64,000 nt of DNA from contig NZ_JBKOFW010000002.1 of assembly GCF_046764005.1 (NCBI RefSeq), positions 186,001 to 250,000 on the forward strand, read 5' to 3'. The notes beneath the pieces were generated by a model. It searched no databases and was not told the origin of the DNA. It saw nothing but the letters and a program-made list of their open reading frames with translations. The first letter of the stretch is position 1. The number at the start of each line of letters is the position of its first letter. Of this stretch, positions 26,007 to 36,519 are shown piece after piece. This DNA is from Oryzobacter faecalis (GTDB taxonomy: Bacteria > Actinomycetota > Actinomycetes > Actinomycetales > Dermatophilaceae). A program made the position numbers and the translations under genes.

Positions 26007-26253
26007 GTGGTGCTCGCGTGAGCCCTGACAGTGTGCCTGATGCCGCCCCGATCCCACAAAGCGGCCCGGGCAGCGCCTCACGCCATCCGCTCACGCCACC
26101 TCGTCAAGCGACTGGATCAATCGATCAAGCAGGTTGAGAAGTCCGCCGGCTGCCCGGACCCTCAAGCAGCTGGATCGATCGATCAAGCGGGTTGACGAGT
26201 GCGGGGGAGCACCCTGGATGGTCGGGCGCCGGAGCCGCGGGCTCAGGCTCAGC
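26007..26253. other. Intergenic region with a repeat pair
   Basis: This 247-bp stretch between tRNA-Leu and pirin has no credible gene. It contains the tRNA promoter region and two copies of a 38-bp repeat (26104-26199), described separately. Confidence 0.5.
26104..26199. repeat. Two copies of a 38-bp direct repeat, 58 bp apart
   Basis: Copy 1 is 26104-26141 and copy 2 is 26162-26199; they differ at a handful of positions. Both contain TGGATCRATCGATCAAGC, which includes the palindrome GATCGATC in copy 2. Both end in GGTTGA-GAG-type sequence. A dispersed REP-like element or a pair of protein-binding sites is possible. Confidence 0.75.
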
Positions 26254-27264
26254 TCAGGACAGTGCCGGGGCCTCGGCGCCCGCGGCGAAGCCCGACGCGC
26301 GCTCGCGGTTGCCGCGGGGCTTGAGCCGCACCCCGGGCAGCACCGGCGCCGGGATGCGCGCCACCTCACCCTCGTACCCCTCGACCCGCCCGAACCGGCC
26401 GGCACCGCCCTCCGACGCGCCGGCGCCCGCCGGCCATGCCTCCCCCGCCTCCCACGCCTCGCGTGCCGCCTCGACGTCCTCGTGGGAACGCCCGATGAAG
26501 TTCCACCACATGACGAGCTCCTCGCCGAGCGGCTCACCCCCGAGGAGGAGGACGCGCGCCCCGCCCGAGGACGCCGCCACCAGCACCGACGCCTCGCCCG
26601 ACCGGACCGGCACGACGACGAGCTCGCCCCGCTCGACGTCGGTCCCGTCGACGACGACCGACCCCGTGTCGACGAGCACCGCCAGCTCGAACCCCTCCTG
26701 CACGGGCACCGTCACCGCCGCGCCGGGTTCCAGCACGACCTCGGCCCCCACGAGCGCCGACTCCACCGCGACCGGCGACACCGACCCGAAGAGGGACCCC
26801 ACGAACACCTGCGCCCGCACGCCCTCGCCCACCGACACGACCGGCGGCGCGAAGTGCTCGAACCGCGGCTCGACCCCGGCCGACGCCGACGGCAGCGCCA
26901 GCCACAGCTGCGCCCCGTGCAGCACGGTGGTCCCCGGCGTCGACACCTCCGAGTGCGAGATCCCCCGCCCGGCCGTCATGAGGTTGACCTCGCCGGGCCG
27001 CACGAGCGCGTGGGTCCCGAGCGAGTCACGGTGCTCGACCTCACCGCTGAACAGCCACGACACGGTCGCGAGGCCGCAGTGCGGGTGCGGCGCGACGTCC
27101 ATCCCCCCGGACAGCGAGACGTCGTCGGGGCCGTAGTGGTCGACGAAGCACCAAGCCCCGACGAACGAGCGCTCCTTCGCGGGGAGCGTCCGCCGCACGG
27201 TCATCGCCCGGGGCCCACCGAGGGGCACCTCGCGGGGCACGATCACCTGCAGACCCACGTTCAT
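26254..27264 (-). CDS. Pirin family protein
   Basis: A 336-aa bicupin of the pirin family. The N-terminal cupin has the metal motif APHPHCGLATVSWLFSGEVEHRDS near residues 60-80 (two His plus the later His and Glu), followed by VNLMTAGRGISHSE (metal and structural residues) and LHGAQLWLALP. The second cupin lies in residues 175-290. Pirins act as quercetin 2,3-dioxygenases or transcription cofactors; which applies here is not visible. The ATG at 27264 is leaderless with TACCGT 6 nt upstream. It is divergent from fhaA. A low-complexity C-terminus (GASEGGAGRFGRVEG...) is longer than in typical pirins of 230-300 aa. Confidence 0.87.
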   Translation of the reverse strand: MNVGLQVIVPREVPLGGPRAMTVRRTLPAKERSFVGAWCFVDHYGPDDVSLSGGMDVAPHPHCGLATVSWLFSGEVEHRDSLGTHALVRPGEVNLMTAGRGISHSEVSTPGTTVLHGAQLWLALPSASAGVEPRFEHFAPPVVSVGEGVRAQVFVGSLFGSVSPVAVESALVGAEVVLEPGAAVTVPVQEGFELAVLVDTGSVVVDGTDVERGELVVVPVRSGEASVLVAASSGGARVLLLGGEPLGEELVMWWNFIGRSHEDVEAAREAWEAGEAWPAGAGASEGGAGRFGRVEGYEGEVARIPAPVLPGVRLKPRGNRERASGFAAGAEAPALS

Positions 27265-27270
27265 CCCCTC

Positions 27271-27276
27271 ACGGTA
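27271..27276 (-). promoter_or_regulatory. -10 element TACCGT, leaderless promoter for pirin
   Basis: On the minus strand TACCGT ends 6 nt before the ATG at 27264. The spacer is GAGGGG, which might also act as a poorly spaced Shine-Dalgarno. Confidence 0.5.
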
Positions 27277-27313
27277 CGGCCGCGCCGGTCCGGGTGCACC
27301 CGGCCACCACGGA

Positions 27314-27319
27314 TAGGCT
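27314..27319 (+). promoter_or_regulatory. -10 element TAGGCT of the fhaA-pknB operon
   Basis: TAGGCT lies 45 nt before the fhaA ATG, which has its own GGGAGG Shine-Dalgarno. A clear -35 is not seen. This promoter probably drives the cell-wall operon to 34962. Confidence 0.45.
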
Positions 27320-27364
27320 GGTGAGACCGTCCGTCGACCCGAGCCACGAGAGGGAGGTGCGCCC

Positions 27365-28264
27365 ATGGGTCTGTTCGACCGCCTCGAGGCGGGGCTCGAG
27401 CGTGCCGTCCAGGGCACCTTCGCCAAGCACCTCCGCTCGGCCGTGCACCCCGTCGAGATCGCGAGCAACATCCGCCGCGCGATGGACGACCGCGCCGTCA
27501 CCTCCTCGGGCCGCGCGATCGTGCCGAACGTGTTCACCATCGAGCTGTCCCCGGGCGACTACGACCGCCTGCACCCCGACCTCCAGCACGTCGAGATGGA
27601 CCTCGTCGCGGCGGCCGAGGAGCACTGCGACGGGCAGCGATACACCCCGGCCGGCCCCATCGACATCGTCTTCGAGGAGCACGACGACCTCGAGACCGGC
27701 GTCTTCCGCATCCGCCCGAGCAAGGCGAGCCGCCCCCGCGCCACGGGGATGACGGGCCAGCACCAGGCGGTCCGCCCCCGCCACCGCCCCGCCGAGCGCG
27801 ACGCCCCGCCGGTCCGGGACGGGCGCCCGGAGGCCACCCCCGGGGCCGCGGCCGCCGGAGCCGCCGCGGCCGCCGCAGCGGCCGGCCCGCCGCCGGCGCG
27901 CGACGACGTCGACGCCACGGCCCGCCACCCGCAGCCGCCGCGCCCTGCGGTCCGGCGCCCCAACGCCGCCGAGCGGCCCTGGCTCGACGTCGACGGCGAG
28001 CGCTACCCCCTCATGGGCGCGATCACGATCCTCGGGCGCGACGACGCGGCCGACATCATCCTCGACGACCCCGGCATCTCGCGCCGGCACAGCGAGCTGC
28101 GCGTGACCACCGACGGCCCGCACACGGTCACGACCATCCGCGACCTCGGCTCCACCAACGGCACGTTCGTCAACGGCGAGCGCATCACGAGCGAGCACCT
28201 CGACGACGGCGACCGCGTCACCGTCGGCCGCACCTCCATCACCTTCCGCGCGGGAAAGAGGTGA
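27365..28264 (+). CDS. fhaA: FhaA: DUF3662 and FHA domain protein
   Basis: A 299-aa cytoplasmic protein. The N-terminal DUF3662 domain (about 1-115) starts MGLFDRLEAGLERAVQGTFAKH. An Ala/Pro/Arg-rich linker follows (about 120-205), then a C-terminal FHA domain (about 210-297) with GRDDAADIILDDPGISRRHSEL and DLGSTNGTFVNGERI. In mycobacteria FhaA binds phosphothreonine on the pseudokinase MviN and controls peptidoglycan synthesis downstream of PknB. It is the first gene of the operon fhaA-fhaB-pstP-rodA-pbpA-pknB. The ATG has GGGAGG upstream. Confidence 0.92.
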   Translation: MGLFDRLEAGLERAVQGTFAKHLRSAVHPVEIASNIRRAMDDRAVTSSGRAIVPNVFTIELSPGDYDRLHPDLQHVEMDLVAAAEEHCDGQRYTPAGPIDIVFEEHDDLETGVFRIRPSKASRPRATGMTGQHQAVRPRHRPAERDAPPVRDGRPEATPGAAAAGAAAAAAAAGPPPARDDVDATARHPQPPRPAVRRPNAAERPWLDVDGERYPLMGAITILGRDDAADIILDDPGISRRHSELRVTTDGPHTVTTIRDLGSTNGTFVNGERITSEHLDDGDRVTVGRTSITFRAGKR

Positions 28265-28271
28265 CCGCCAC

Positions 28272-28769
28272 GTGCTGAGCGAGCTCACCCTCACCGTCAT
28301 GCGGCTGGGGCTCCTCGTGCTGCTGTGGGTCTTCGTCTTCGCGGTCGTCGGCGTGCTGCGCGGCGACCTCTACGGCACCCGGGTCAAGCGCCGCACCGCG
28401 TCCTCCGGCGCCACCCCCGCCAAGCGCCCGGTCACCCCGAAACCCTCACGGGCAGAACGCCGCACGCGAGGACGCGGCCCCACCCGGCTCGTCGTCACCC
28501 AGGGTCCGCTCAGCGGTACCACCCTCCCCCTCCGCCCCGCGGGAACCCTCATCGGCCGCAGTCCCGAGTGCGCCCTCGTCCTCGACGACGACTACGCATC
28601 GGGCCGGCACGCGCGCATCTACCAGGGCGACGACGGCACCTGGCGCGTCGAGGACCTCCGGTCGACCAACGGCACCTTCCTCGGAGCCACCCGCCTCACC
28701 GAGCCCAAGGAGGTCGCCGTCGGCAGCGTGCTGCGCATCGGCCAGACCGTCCTCGAGCTCCAGAGGTAA
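28272..28769 (+). CDS. fhaB: FhaB/FipA: membrane-anchored FHA protein
   Basis: A 165-aa protein with one N-terminal transmembrane helix (about 9-29, MRLGLLVLLWVFVFAVVGVL), a basic linker (about 38-75), and a C-terminal FHA domain (about 80-160) with LIGRSPECALVLDDDYASGRHARI and LRSTNGTFLGATRL. The FHA ligand residues Arg, Ser and the STNGT motif are present. In mycobacteria FipA links FtsZ, FtsQ and PknA signalling during division. The GTG start lies 8 nt after fhaA and the gene ends 3 nt before pstP, so all are co-transcribed. Confidence 0.9.
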   Translation: MLSELTLTVMRLGLLVLLWVFVFAVVGVLRGDLYGTRVKRRTASSGATPAKRPVTPKPSRAERRTRGRGPTRLVVTQGPLSGTTLPLRPAGTLIGRSPECALVLDDDYASGRHARIYQGDDGTWRVEDLRSTNGTFLGATRLTEPKEVAVGSVLRIGQTVLELQR

Positions 28770-28772
28770 CGC

Positions 28773-30218
28773 ATGCCCTTCGCGTTCCACTTCGCCGCAC
28801 GGTCCGACGTCGGGATGGTGCGGTCCAACAACGAGGACTCCGGCTACGCCGGCCCGCGCCTGCTCGCCATGGCCGACGGGATGGGCGGTCACGCCGGCGG
28901 CGACGTCGCGTCCTCCACCGTCATCGCCTCGCTCGTCGAGCTCGACGACGACGCCGTGAGCGGCCGGGAGGTCAGCCAGGCCCTCCTCGACCGGATCCAC
29001 GCCGCGAACACCGAGCTCGGTGAGCAGGTCCGCGACGACCCCCGCCTCGACGGCATGGGCACGACGCTCATCGCGCTGCTCCGCTCGCACGACAAGGTCG
29101 TCCTCGCGCACATCGGGGACAGCCGGGCCTTCCTCGTCCGCGACGGCGCCGTCACCCAGATCACCAAGGACCACTCCTTCGTCCAGAACCTCGTCGACGA
29201 GGGCCGCATCTCGGCCACCGACGCGCAGACGCACCCGCAGCGCTCGCTCGTCACGCGGGTCCTCACCGGTGACGCGCACGACGAGCCCGACCTCGTCGTC
29301 CGGCAGGGCCGCATCGGCGACCGGTACCTCATCTGCTCCGACGGCCTGAGCGACTACGTGGCCCGCGACACCATCGACGAGGTCCTCCTCGGGGTCTCCG
29401 ACCCCGGCGAGTGCGCGGACCGGCTCGTCGCCCTCGCGCTGCGGGCCGGCGCCCCGGACAACGTCACCGTCGTCGTCGGCGACCTCGTCGACCTCAACAA
29501 GGTCCGCGCCCCCTCCACGCTCCCGGAGGTCGTGGGCGCGGCGGCCGTCCGCCGCTCCGGCAGCGGGACCCGCCCCATCCCGACGACGCCCGCCGCCAAG
29601 GCGGCCGCCCTCACCAAGGCCGCCACCGGCGGCGAGGACGACGACGCCGACCACGTCACCCTGGCCGAGGAGGGCCCGTCCAGCCGCCGCGGGATCGCGC
29701 TGCGGCTGGCCGCCGCGGTCGTCGTCGCCGCGGTGGTCCTGGCCGGGGGCTCGTACGCGGCGTACGCGTGGTCGCAGCGGCAGTACTTCCTCGCCGCCAG
29801 CGGCGGGGTCGTGTCGGTGTACCGGGGGGTCGACCAGACCCTCGGCCCCATCACCCTCTCGCACGAGGAGTACGCGACGACGATCGCCGTCGACGACCTG
29901 CCGTCCTCGTACCAGGAGAGCCTCGAGGCCGGCATCGGCGTGGCGAACCGCGGCGACGCCGACGCCCGGGTCCAGGAGCTGCGGCTGCAGGCCGAGGCGT
30001 GCCGGTACGCGCGGGCCCACGGCGAGGCGTGCCGGACGGTGCCCTCCACGTGGACCCCGCCCACCGGGACCCCGTCGCCGACGCCCAGCCCGACGGGCAC
30101 CCCGTCGCCCTCGCCGAGCCCGAGCGGGACCTCCCCGCTGCCGTCGGCCACCCCGGCCGCCTCCCGCGCCCCGGTCACGCCGCTGCCGCCCACGACGACC
30201 GCCCCGGTGACGTCGTGA
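28773..30218 (+). CDS. pstP: PstP: PP2C-family Ser/Thr protein phosphatase
   Basis: A 481-aa membrane phosphatase opposing PknB. The PP2C domain (about 1-240) has RSNNEDSGYAG, MADGMGGHAGGDVAS (metal-binding Asp and Gly), HIGDSRAFLV and the C-terminal CSDGLSDYV plus GAPDNVTVVV motifs. A linker follows, then one transmembrane helix near residues 309-330, and an extracellular Pro/Ser/Thr-rich tail to the end. The stop overlaps the rodA start as GTGA (30215-30218). PknB/PstP reversible phosphorylation targets FHA proteins and cell-wall enzymes. Confidence 0.93.
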   Translation: MPFAFHFAARSDVGMVRSNNEDSGYAGPRLLAMADGMGGHAGGDVASSTVIASLVELDDDAVSGREVSQALLDRIHAANTELGEQVRDDPRLDGMGTTLIALLRSHDKVVLAHIGDSRAFLVRDGAVTQITKDHSFVQNLVDEGRISATDAQTHPQRSLVTRVLTGDAHDEPDLVVRQGRIGDRYLICSDGLSDYVARDTIDEVLLGVSDPGECADRLVALALRAGAPDNVTVVVGDLVDLNKVRAPSTLPEVVGAAAVRRSGSGTRPIPTTPAAKAAALTKAATGGEDDDADHVTLAEEGPSSRRGIALRLAAAVVVAAVVLAGGSYAAYAWSQRQYFLAASGGVVSVYRGVDQTLGPITLSHEEYATTIAVDDLPSSYQESLEAGIGVANRGDADARVQELRLQAEACRYARAHGEACRTVPSTWTPPTGTPSPTPSPTGTPSPSPSPSGTSPLPSATPAASRAPVTPLPPTTTAPVTS

Positions 30219-31594
30219 GCGTCGTGTCCTCCGTCACCCCGCGCAAGGGGCGCAACGTCGAGCTCGCCCTGCTCGTCGGGGCGGTCGCGATCGTCCTCCT
30301 CGCCTACGTCGACATGGGTCTGGCGACGACCGGCACGGTGCCCCCCTCGCTCGTCGGGCTCGGCGTCGGCTACCTCGCCGTCTCCATCGCGTTCCACCTC
30401 GTGCTCCGCTGGCGCGCGTCCTACGCCGACCCCCTGATGCTGCCGATCGTCACGCTGCTCAACGGTCTGGGTCTGGTGATGATCCACCGGCTCGACATCG
30501 CCGAGGGCGACTCCATCACCGAGGGCACCGCGCTGCGGCAGCTCATGTGGAGCGCGCTCGCCGTCGCGATCGCCGTCGGCGTGCTCGTCGCCGTCCGGGA
30601 CCACCGCATCCTGCGCCGCTACACCTACCTCGCGGGCGCCATCGGCCTGCTCCTGCTCCTGCTCCCGCTGTTCCCCGTCATCGGCACGTCGGTCAACGGC
30701 TCCCGCATCTGGATCCGGTTGGGGGGGTTCAGCTTCCAGCCCGGTGAGGTCGCCAAGCTCTCCCTCGCCGTGTTCTTCGCCGGCTACCTCGTGCAGACGC
30801 GGGACGCCCTGTCGGTGGCGGGCCGCAAGGTCCTCGGCCTCACGCTGCCCCGCGCCCGCGACCTCGGGCCGATCCTGCTCGCCTGGGTCGCCAGCCTCGC
30901 CGTCCTCGTCTTCGAGCGCGACCTCGGCTCGTCCCTGCTGTTCTTCGGGCTCTTCGTCGCGATGCTCTACGTCGCCACCGAGCGCGTCTCGTGGATCGCG
31001 ATCGGCCTGAGCCTCCTCCTCGCCGGGGCCTACGTCGCCCACCTCGTCTTCGGGCACGTCCAGCGGCGCGTGCTGCTCTGGCTCGACACCTTCAGCCCGG
31101 AGGCGCTCGAGACGTCCGACCAGCTGGCCCGCGGCCTCATGGGGATGGCGTCGGGCGGCATGTTCGGCACCGGCCTGGGGCGCGGCCGTCCGGACCTCAC
31201 CTACTTCGCCGAGTCCGACTTCATCGTCCCCAGCTTCGGGGAGGAGATCGGCCTCATCGGCCTGTTCGCGATCCTCGTGCTCTACGCCCTCCTCGTCGAG
31301 CGCGGCCTGCGCACGGCCCTCGGCACCCGCGACGGGTTCGGCAAGCTCCTCGCCGCCGGGCTGTCCTTCTCCGTGGCGCTGCAGTGCTTCGTCGTCGTCG
31401 GGGGCGTCACCCGCGTCATCCCCCTGACCGGTCTGACGATGCCGTTCCTCTCCTCCGGCGGGTCCTCGCTCCTCGCGAACTGGGCCCTCGTCGCCGTCCT
31501 CCTGCGCATCTCCGACCACGCACGCCGCCCCCTCCCGGAGGTGGGGCCCAGCGCGGTCGCGGAGGCCCGCACCGAGGTGGTGAGGCTGCCGTGA
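30215..31594 (+). CDS. rodA: RodA/FtsW-type SEDS peptidoglycan glycosyltransferase
   Basis: A 459-aa polytopic SEDS protein with about ten membrane spans. Family motifs: NGSRIWIRLGGFSFQPGEVAKLSLAVF-type segment near residue 160, AFERDLGSSLLFFGLF-like region near 225, and the extracellular loop near 305-330 (MASGGMFGTGLGRGRPDLTYFAESDFIVPSFGEE). The GTG start overlaps the pstP stop by GTGA, and the stop overlaps pbpA by GTGA. SEDS proteins polymerise lipid II with a class B PBP, here PbpA, encoded next. Confidence 0.93.
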   Translation: MSVVSSVTPRKGRNVELALLVGAVAIVLLAYVDMGLATTGTVPPSLVGLGVGYLAVSIAFHLVLRWRASYADPLMLPIVTLLNGLGLVMIHRLDIAEGDSITEGTALRQLMWSALAVAIAVGVLVAVRDHRILRRYTYLAGAIGLLLLLLPLFPVIGTSVNGSRIWIRLGGFSFQPGEVAKLSLAVFFAGYLVQTRDALSVAGRKVLGLTLPRARDLGPILLAWVASLAVLVFERDLGSSLLFFGLFVAMLYVATERVSWIAIGLSLLLAGAYVAHLVFGHVQRRVLLWLDTFSPEALETSDQLARGLMGMASGGMFGTGLGRGRPDLTYFAESDFIVPSFGEEIGLIGLFAILVLYALLVERGLRTALGTRDGFGKLLAAGLSFSVALQCFVVVGGVTRVIPLTGLTMPFLSSGGSSLLANWALVAVLLRISDHARRPLPEVGPSAVAEARTEVVRLP

Positions 31595-33045
31595 ACACCC
31601 CGGTCCGCAAGCTCTCGGTCGTCGTCGCCGCGCTGTTCGCCTCGCTGCTCGTGTCGACGACGCTCATCCAGTACGTCTTCGCCGCCGAGCTCAACGCCCG
31701 CCCCGACAACCGGCGCACGCTGCTCTCGACCTACGCCCGCGAGCGCGGCGAGATCCTCGTCGGGCAGAAGGCCGTCGCCCGCTCGGTCGAGAGCGACGAC
31801 GAGTACAAGTACCAGCGGGTCTACGACGAGGCCGAGCTCTACGCGCACGTCACCGGCTACTACTCGTTCTTCGGCGCCAGCGGCGGGCTCGAGCAGGCCG
31901 AGAACCCGTTCCTCTCCGGGTCGAGCGACAAGCTGTTCTACCGGCGGGTCTCCGACCTGTTCACCGGGCGCAAGCCCCAGGGCGCGACGATCGAGACCAC
32001 CCTCGACCCGGCCGTCCAGGAGGCCGCGGTCGACGCCCTCGAGGGCATCCGCGGCGCCGCCGTCGCCCTCGACCCCAAGACCGGGGCGATCCTCGCGATG
32101 GTCAGCCGCCCCTCCTTCGACCCCAACACCCTCGCCGGCCACGACCTCGGCCAGGTCGAGAAGAACTACCAGGCGCTGACGAAGGACGCCTCGCGCCCGC
32201 TGCTCAACCGGACCATCGGCGGCGACCTCTACCCGCCGGGGTCGGTCTTCAAGGTGGTCACCGCGGCCGCGGCCCTCTCCAGCGGCGAGTACGACGAGGA
32301 GTCCGTCCTCGACGGCCCCGCCGAGCTCGACCTCCCGCAGACGACGAACGTCCTCCCCAACGCGTTCGACGGCGCGTGCGGTCCCGGTGACAAGGTCTCG
32401 ATGACGCGCGCCCTCGCCATCTCGTGCAACACAGCGTTCGCCACCGTCGGCATGGACCTCGGCGCGGACGCCCTGCGCGAGCAGGCCGCCAAGTTCGGCT
32501 TCGGCGACGTGCTCTCGGTCCCCATGCGCGTGACACCGAGCTCGGTGCCCGCCGAGCTGGACCAGCCGCAGCTCGCCTACGCCTCGATCGGCCAGTACGA
32601 CGTGCGGGTCACGCCCCTGCAGATGGCGATGGTCGCGGCGGGCGTCGCCAACGACGGCGTCGTCATGGAGCCCCACCTGGTCCAGTCGGTCATCGGCTCG
32701 GACCTGTCCGTCATCGAGCAGGCCGACCCCGCCGAGCTCTCGCAGGCCGTCTCGCCCGAGGTCGCCGCCCAGCTGCAGCGGATGATGGTCGAGGTCGTCG
32801 AGAACGGCTCCGGCGAGCGGGCCGCCATCGACGGTGTTGCCGTGGCCGGCAAGACCGGCACCGCCCAGCACGGCGAGGGACGCAAGGCGCACGCCTGGTT
32901 CATCTCCTTCGCCCCCGCCGACGACCCGCAGATCGCCGTCGCGGTCATCGCCGAGGACGGCGGCGTCGCCGGCAACGAGGCCGGCGGAGGCCGGGTCGCC
33001 GCCCCGATCGCCAAGGCGATGATGGAGGCGAGGCTCGACCGATGA
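31591..33045 (+). CDS. pbpA: PbpA: class B penicillin-binding protein (transpeptidase)
   Basis: A 484-aa transpeptidase partner of RodA. An N-terminal signal anchor (about 8-30) precedes a dimerisation region and the penicillin-binding domain (about 150-480). Active-site motifs are clear: SxxK as SVFK in LYPPGSVFKVV near residue 215, SxN as SCN in ALAISCNTAF near 274, and KTG in VAGKTGTAQ near 420. Start GTG overlaps the rodA stop; the stop codon lies within ATGA at 33042-33045, which also begins a 28-codon ORF ahead of pknB. Confidence 0.93.
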   Translation: MNTPVRKLSVVVAALFASLLVSTTLIQYVFAAELNARPDNRRTLLSTYARERGEILVGQKAVARSVESDDEYKYQRVYDEAELYAHVTGYYSFFGASGGLEQAENPFLSGSSDKLFYRRVSDLFTGRKPQGATIETTLDPAVQEAAVDALEGIRGAAVALDPKTGAILAMVSRPSFDPNTLAGHDLGQVEKNYQALTKDASRPLLNRTIGGDLYPPGSVFKVVTAAAALSSGEYDEESVLDGPAELDLPQTTNVLPNAFDGACGPGDKVSMTRALAISCNTAFATVGMDLGADALREQAAKFGFGDVLSVPMRVTPSSVPAELDQPQLAYASIGQYDVRVTPLQMAMVAAGVANDGVVMEPHLVQSVIGSDLSVIEQADPAELSQAVSPEVAAQLQRMMVEVVENGSGERAAIDGVAVAGKTGTAQHGEGRKAHAWFISFAPADDPQIAVAVIAEDGGVAGNEAGGGRVAAPIAKAMMEARLDR

Positions 33046-33120
33046 CCCCCGAGACCACGAGCGCGGCACGCACCGCCGCCACGACGACGGGCCGCGTCGG
33101 CCCGATGAGGAGCTCCCTGC

Positions 33121-33128
<8 letters not shown>
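33042..33128 (+). other. Short 28-codon ORF bridging pbpA and pknB
   Basis: ATG at 33042 overlaps the pbpA stop (ATGA). The ORF runs to a TGA at 33126-33128, overlapping the first 8 nt of pknB and containing the pknB Shine-Dalgarno (GAGGAG). It may simply carry ribosomes to pknB. No similarity is recognised. Confidence 0.3.
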
Positions 33129-34962
<1,834 letters not shown>

Positions 34963-34980
34963 CCGCGGCCGGCGCCCCGG

Positions 34981-35637
34981 TCAGCCGGCGGCGACGATGC
35001 GCGCGACCCCGGCAGCGTCGTGGACGAGCGGGCTGAGGCCGGCGGAACGCTCGACCGCGTCGGCCATCCCGCAGGTCAGCAGCCAGTTGGCGAGCATCCG
35101 GTGCCCACCGTGGGTCAGCACCGACTCGGGGTGGAACTGCACGCCGTGGAGCGGGAGCGTCGCGTGCCGAACGGCCATGACGATGCCCGACTCCGTGCGG
35201 CCGTTGGGGACCAGCTCGTCCGGGAGGGTGTCGGGGACGATCGTCAGCGAGTGGTACCGCGTGGCGGTGAACGGGTCCGGGACCCCCTCGAGGACCCCCG
35301 TGCCGTCGTGGTGCACCTGGCTCGTCTTGCCGTGGAGCAGCTCGGGCGCGCGCCCCACCGTGGCGCCCATGACGACCCCCAGCGCCTGGTGTCCCAGACA
35401 CACCCCGAGCATCGGCTGGGACCGCTCGGCGCACGCCTCGATCATCGCCATCGACACCCCGGCCTCCTCGGGCGTGCCAGGTCCCGGCGAGACGAGGACG
35501 CCGTCGAAGTCGGCCGCGTCGGACGGGGACACCGCGTCGTTGCGGACGACCTCGCACTCGGCGCCGAGCTGCTCGAGGTAGCCGACGATCGTGAAGACGA
35601 AGCTGTCGTAGTTGTCGACGACGAGGACGCGGGTCAT
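34981..35637 (-). CDS. pabA: Aminodeoxychorismate/anthranilate synthase component II (glutamine amidotransferase)
   Basis: A 218-aa class I glutamine amidotransferase. It supplies ammonia to a chorismate-using partner for folate (PabA) or tryptophan (TrpG) synthesis. The start region reads RVLVVDNYDSFVFTIVGYL; the catalytic Cys is in LGVCLGHQALG near residue 85, and His and Glu lie in GVQFHPESVLTHGG near residue 178. This position near crgA is classical for the Rv0013-type gene. The ATG at 35637 overlaps the stop of a small membrane-protein gene (ATGA). Confidence 0.88.
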   Translation of the reverse strand: MTRVLVVDNYDSFVFTIVGYLEQLGAECEVVRNDAVSPSDAADFDGVLVSPGPGTPEEAGVSMAMIEACAERSQPMLGVCLGHQALGVVMGATVGRAPELLHGKTSQVHHDGTGVLEGVPDPFTATRYHSLTIVPDTLPDELVPNGRTESGIVMAVRHATLPLHGVQFHPESVLTHGGHRMLANWLLTCGMADAVERSAGLSPLVHDAAGVARIVAAG

Positions 35638-35825
35638 GGGCTCCATGGTGCCCTGCCGAGCCCGGGCGCCGCACCGACGGTGTTGTCGGTGAACGGCAGG
35701 AGCGGGCTGAGCCAGGGGAAGACCCACGTGAACAGGACCCACACGACGAGGAGAAGGAGGACGAGGACCTCGACCACCTTGAGCCAGGTCGGGCCCGGGA
35801 GGAGCCGCCAGAGCACGCCGTACAC
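35634..35825 (-). CDS. Small membrane protein between sortase and pabA
   Basis: A 63-aa protein with one strong transmembrane helix (about 18-38, VEVLVLLLLVVWVLFTWVFPWL). GTG start with GAGG just upstream, 2 nt after the sortase stop codon; its stop overlaps the pabA start as ATGA. The tight packing supports it being real and coupled. Family not recognised. Confidence 0.65.
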   Translation of the reverse strand: MYGVLWRLLPGPTWLKVVEVLVLLLLVVWVLFTWVFPWLSPLLPFTDNTVGAAPGLGRAPWSP

Positions 35826-35827
35826 CC

Positions 35828-36511
35828 TCAGGCCCCCGTCGCCGTCAGCCAGCGGGCGGGGTCCCACTCGGCGCGCGGCACCGACTCGACGAGCCGCCCG
35901 TGGACGACGTACCGCTCGGTCGCCGAGAACTTCGGGTGGCACGAGGTCAGCGTGATGGCGGCCTCGGTGGGCGCGGCACCGGGGTCACCGGGCACCGGCG
36001 CGATGACCTCGACGTCGCGGGGGCGCACGACCTCGCGCGACGTCACCTCGTAGACGTGCACCGTGGCCGCGGTCTCGATGACGACCCGGTCGCCGTCGAC
36101 CAGCCGGTCGACGTCGTGGAACGGGCGCCCGTAGGTCGTGCGGTGTCCCGCGAGCGCGAAGTTGCCGACCTGGCCAGGGCCCGCCGTGCCGGCGTAGTGC
36201 CCGACGCCGAGGGCGAGGACGTCACGGCCGGTGCCCTCGATGACCGGCCGTGCCCAGTCCGCCCCGAAGCGGGGCACCCGCACGACGGCGAACGCCCCGT
36301 CCTCGCCGATCGCCTCGGGGAGGCCGTCGGCGGGCACCGGGGCCGACGCCGGCTCACGGGCGAAGGACTCCTCGAGCGTGCGGACGATGCCGGCCTGCTC
36401 CCGGTCGGCGACGACGTCGGTCCACCACAGCTGCCACGCGGCGAAGAGCAGGAGCAGCGCCCCGAGGGTGAGCAGGACCTCCCCGGTCCAGCCGACGACG
36501 CGTCGCACCAT
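35828..36511 (-). CDS. Class E sortase
   Basis: A 227-aa membrane-anchored transpeptidase. An N-terminal transmembrane helix (about 9-30) precedes the sortase barrel. The catalytic triad is visible: His in ALAGHRTTYG near residue 115, Cys in TLTSCHPKFS near 190, and Arg in ATERYVVHG near 199. Class E sortases are common in actinobacteria and attach LAxTG-type proteins to peptidoglycan; no such substrate is in this window. ATG at 36511. It lies 8 nt after the DUF881 gene stop, so it probably belongs to the same operon. Confidence 0.9.
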   Translation of the reverse strand: MVRRVVGWTGEVLLTLGALLLLFAAWQLWWTDVVADREQAGIVRTLEESFAREPASAPVPADGLPEAIGEDGAFAVVRVPRFGADWARPVIEGTGRDVLALGVGHYAGTAGPGQVGNFALAGHRTTYGRPFHDVDRLVDGDRVVIETAATVHVYEVTSREVVRPRDVEVIAPVPGDPGAAPTEAAITLTSCHPKFSATERYVVHGRLVESVPRAEWDPARWLTATGA

Positions 36512-36519
36512 CAGCGGCG

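Noticed and set aside
26104..26199. A CRISPR array
   Set aside because: Only two imperfect copies exist, with a spacer of 20 bp and no cas genes; the repeats diverge in the middle.
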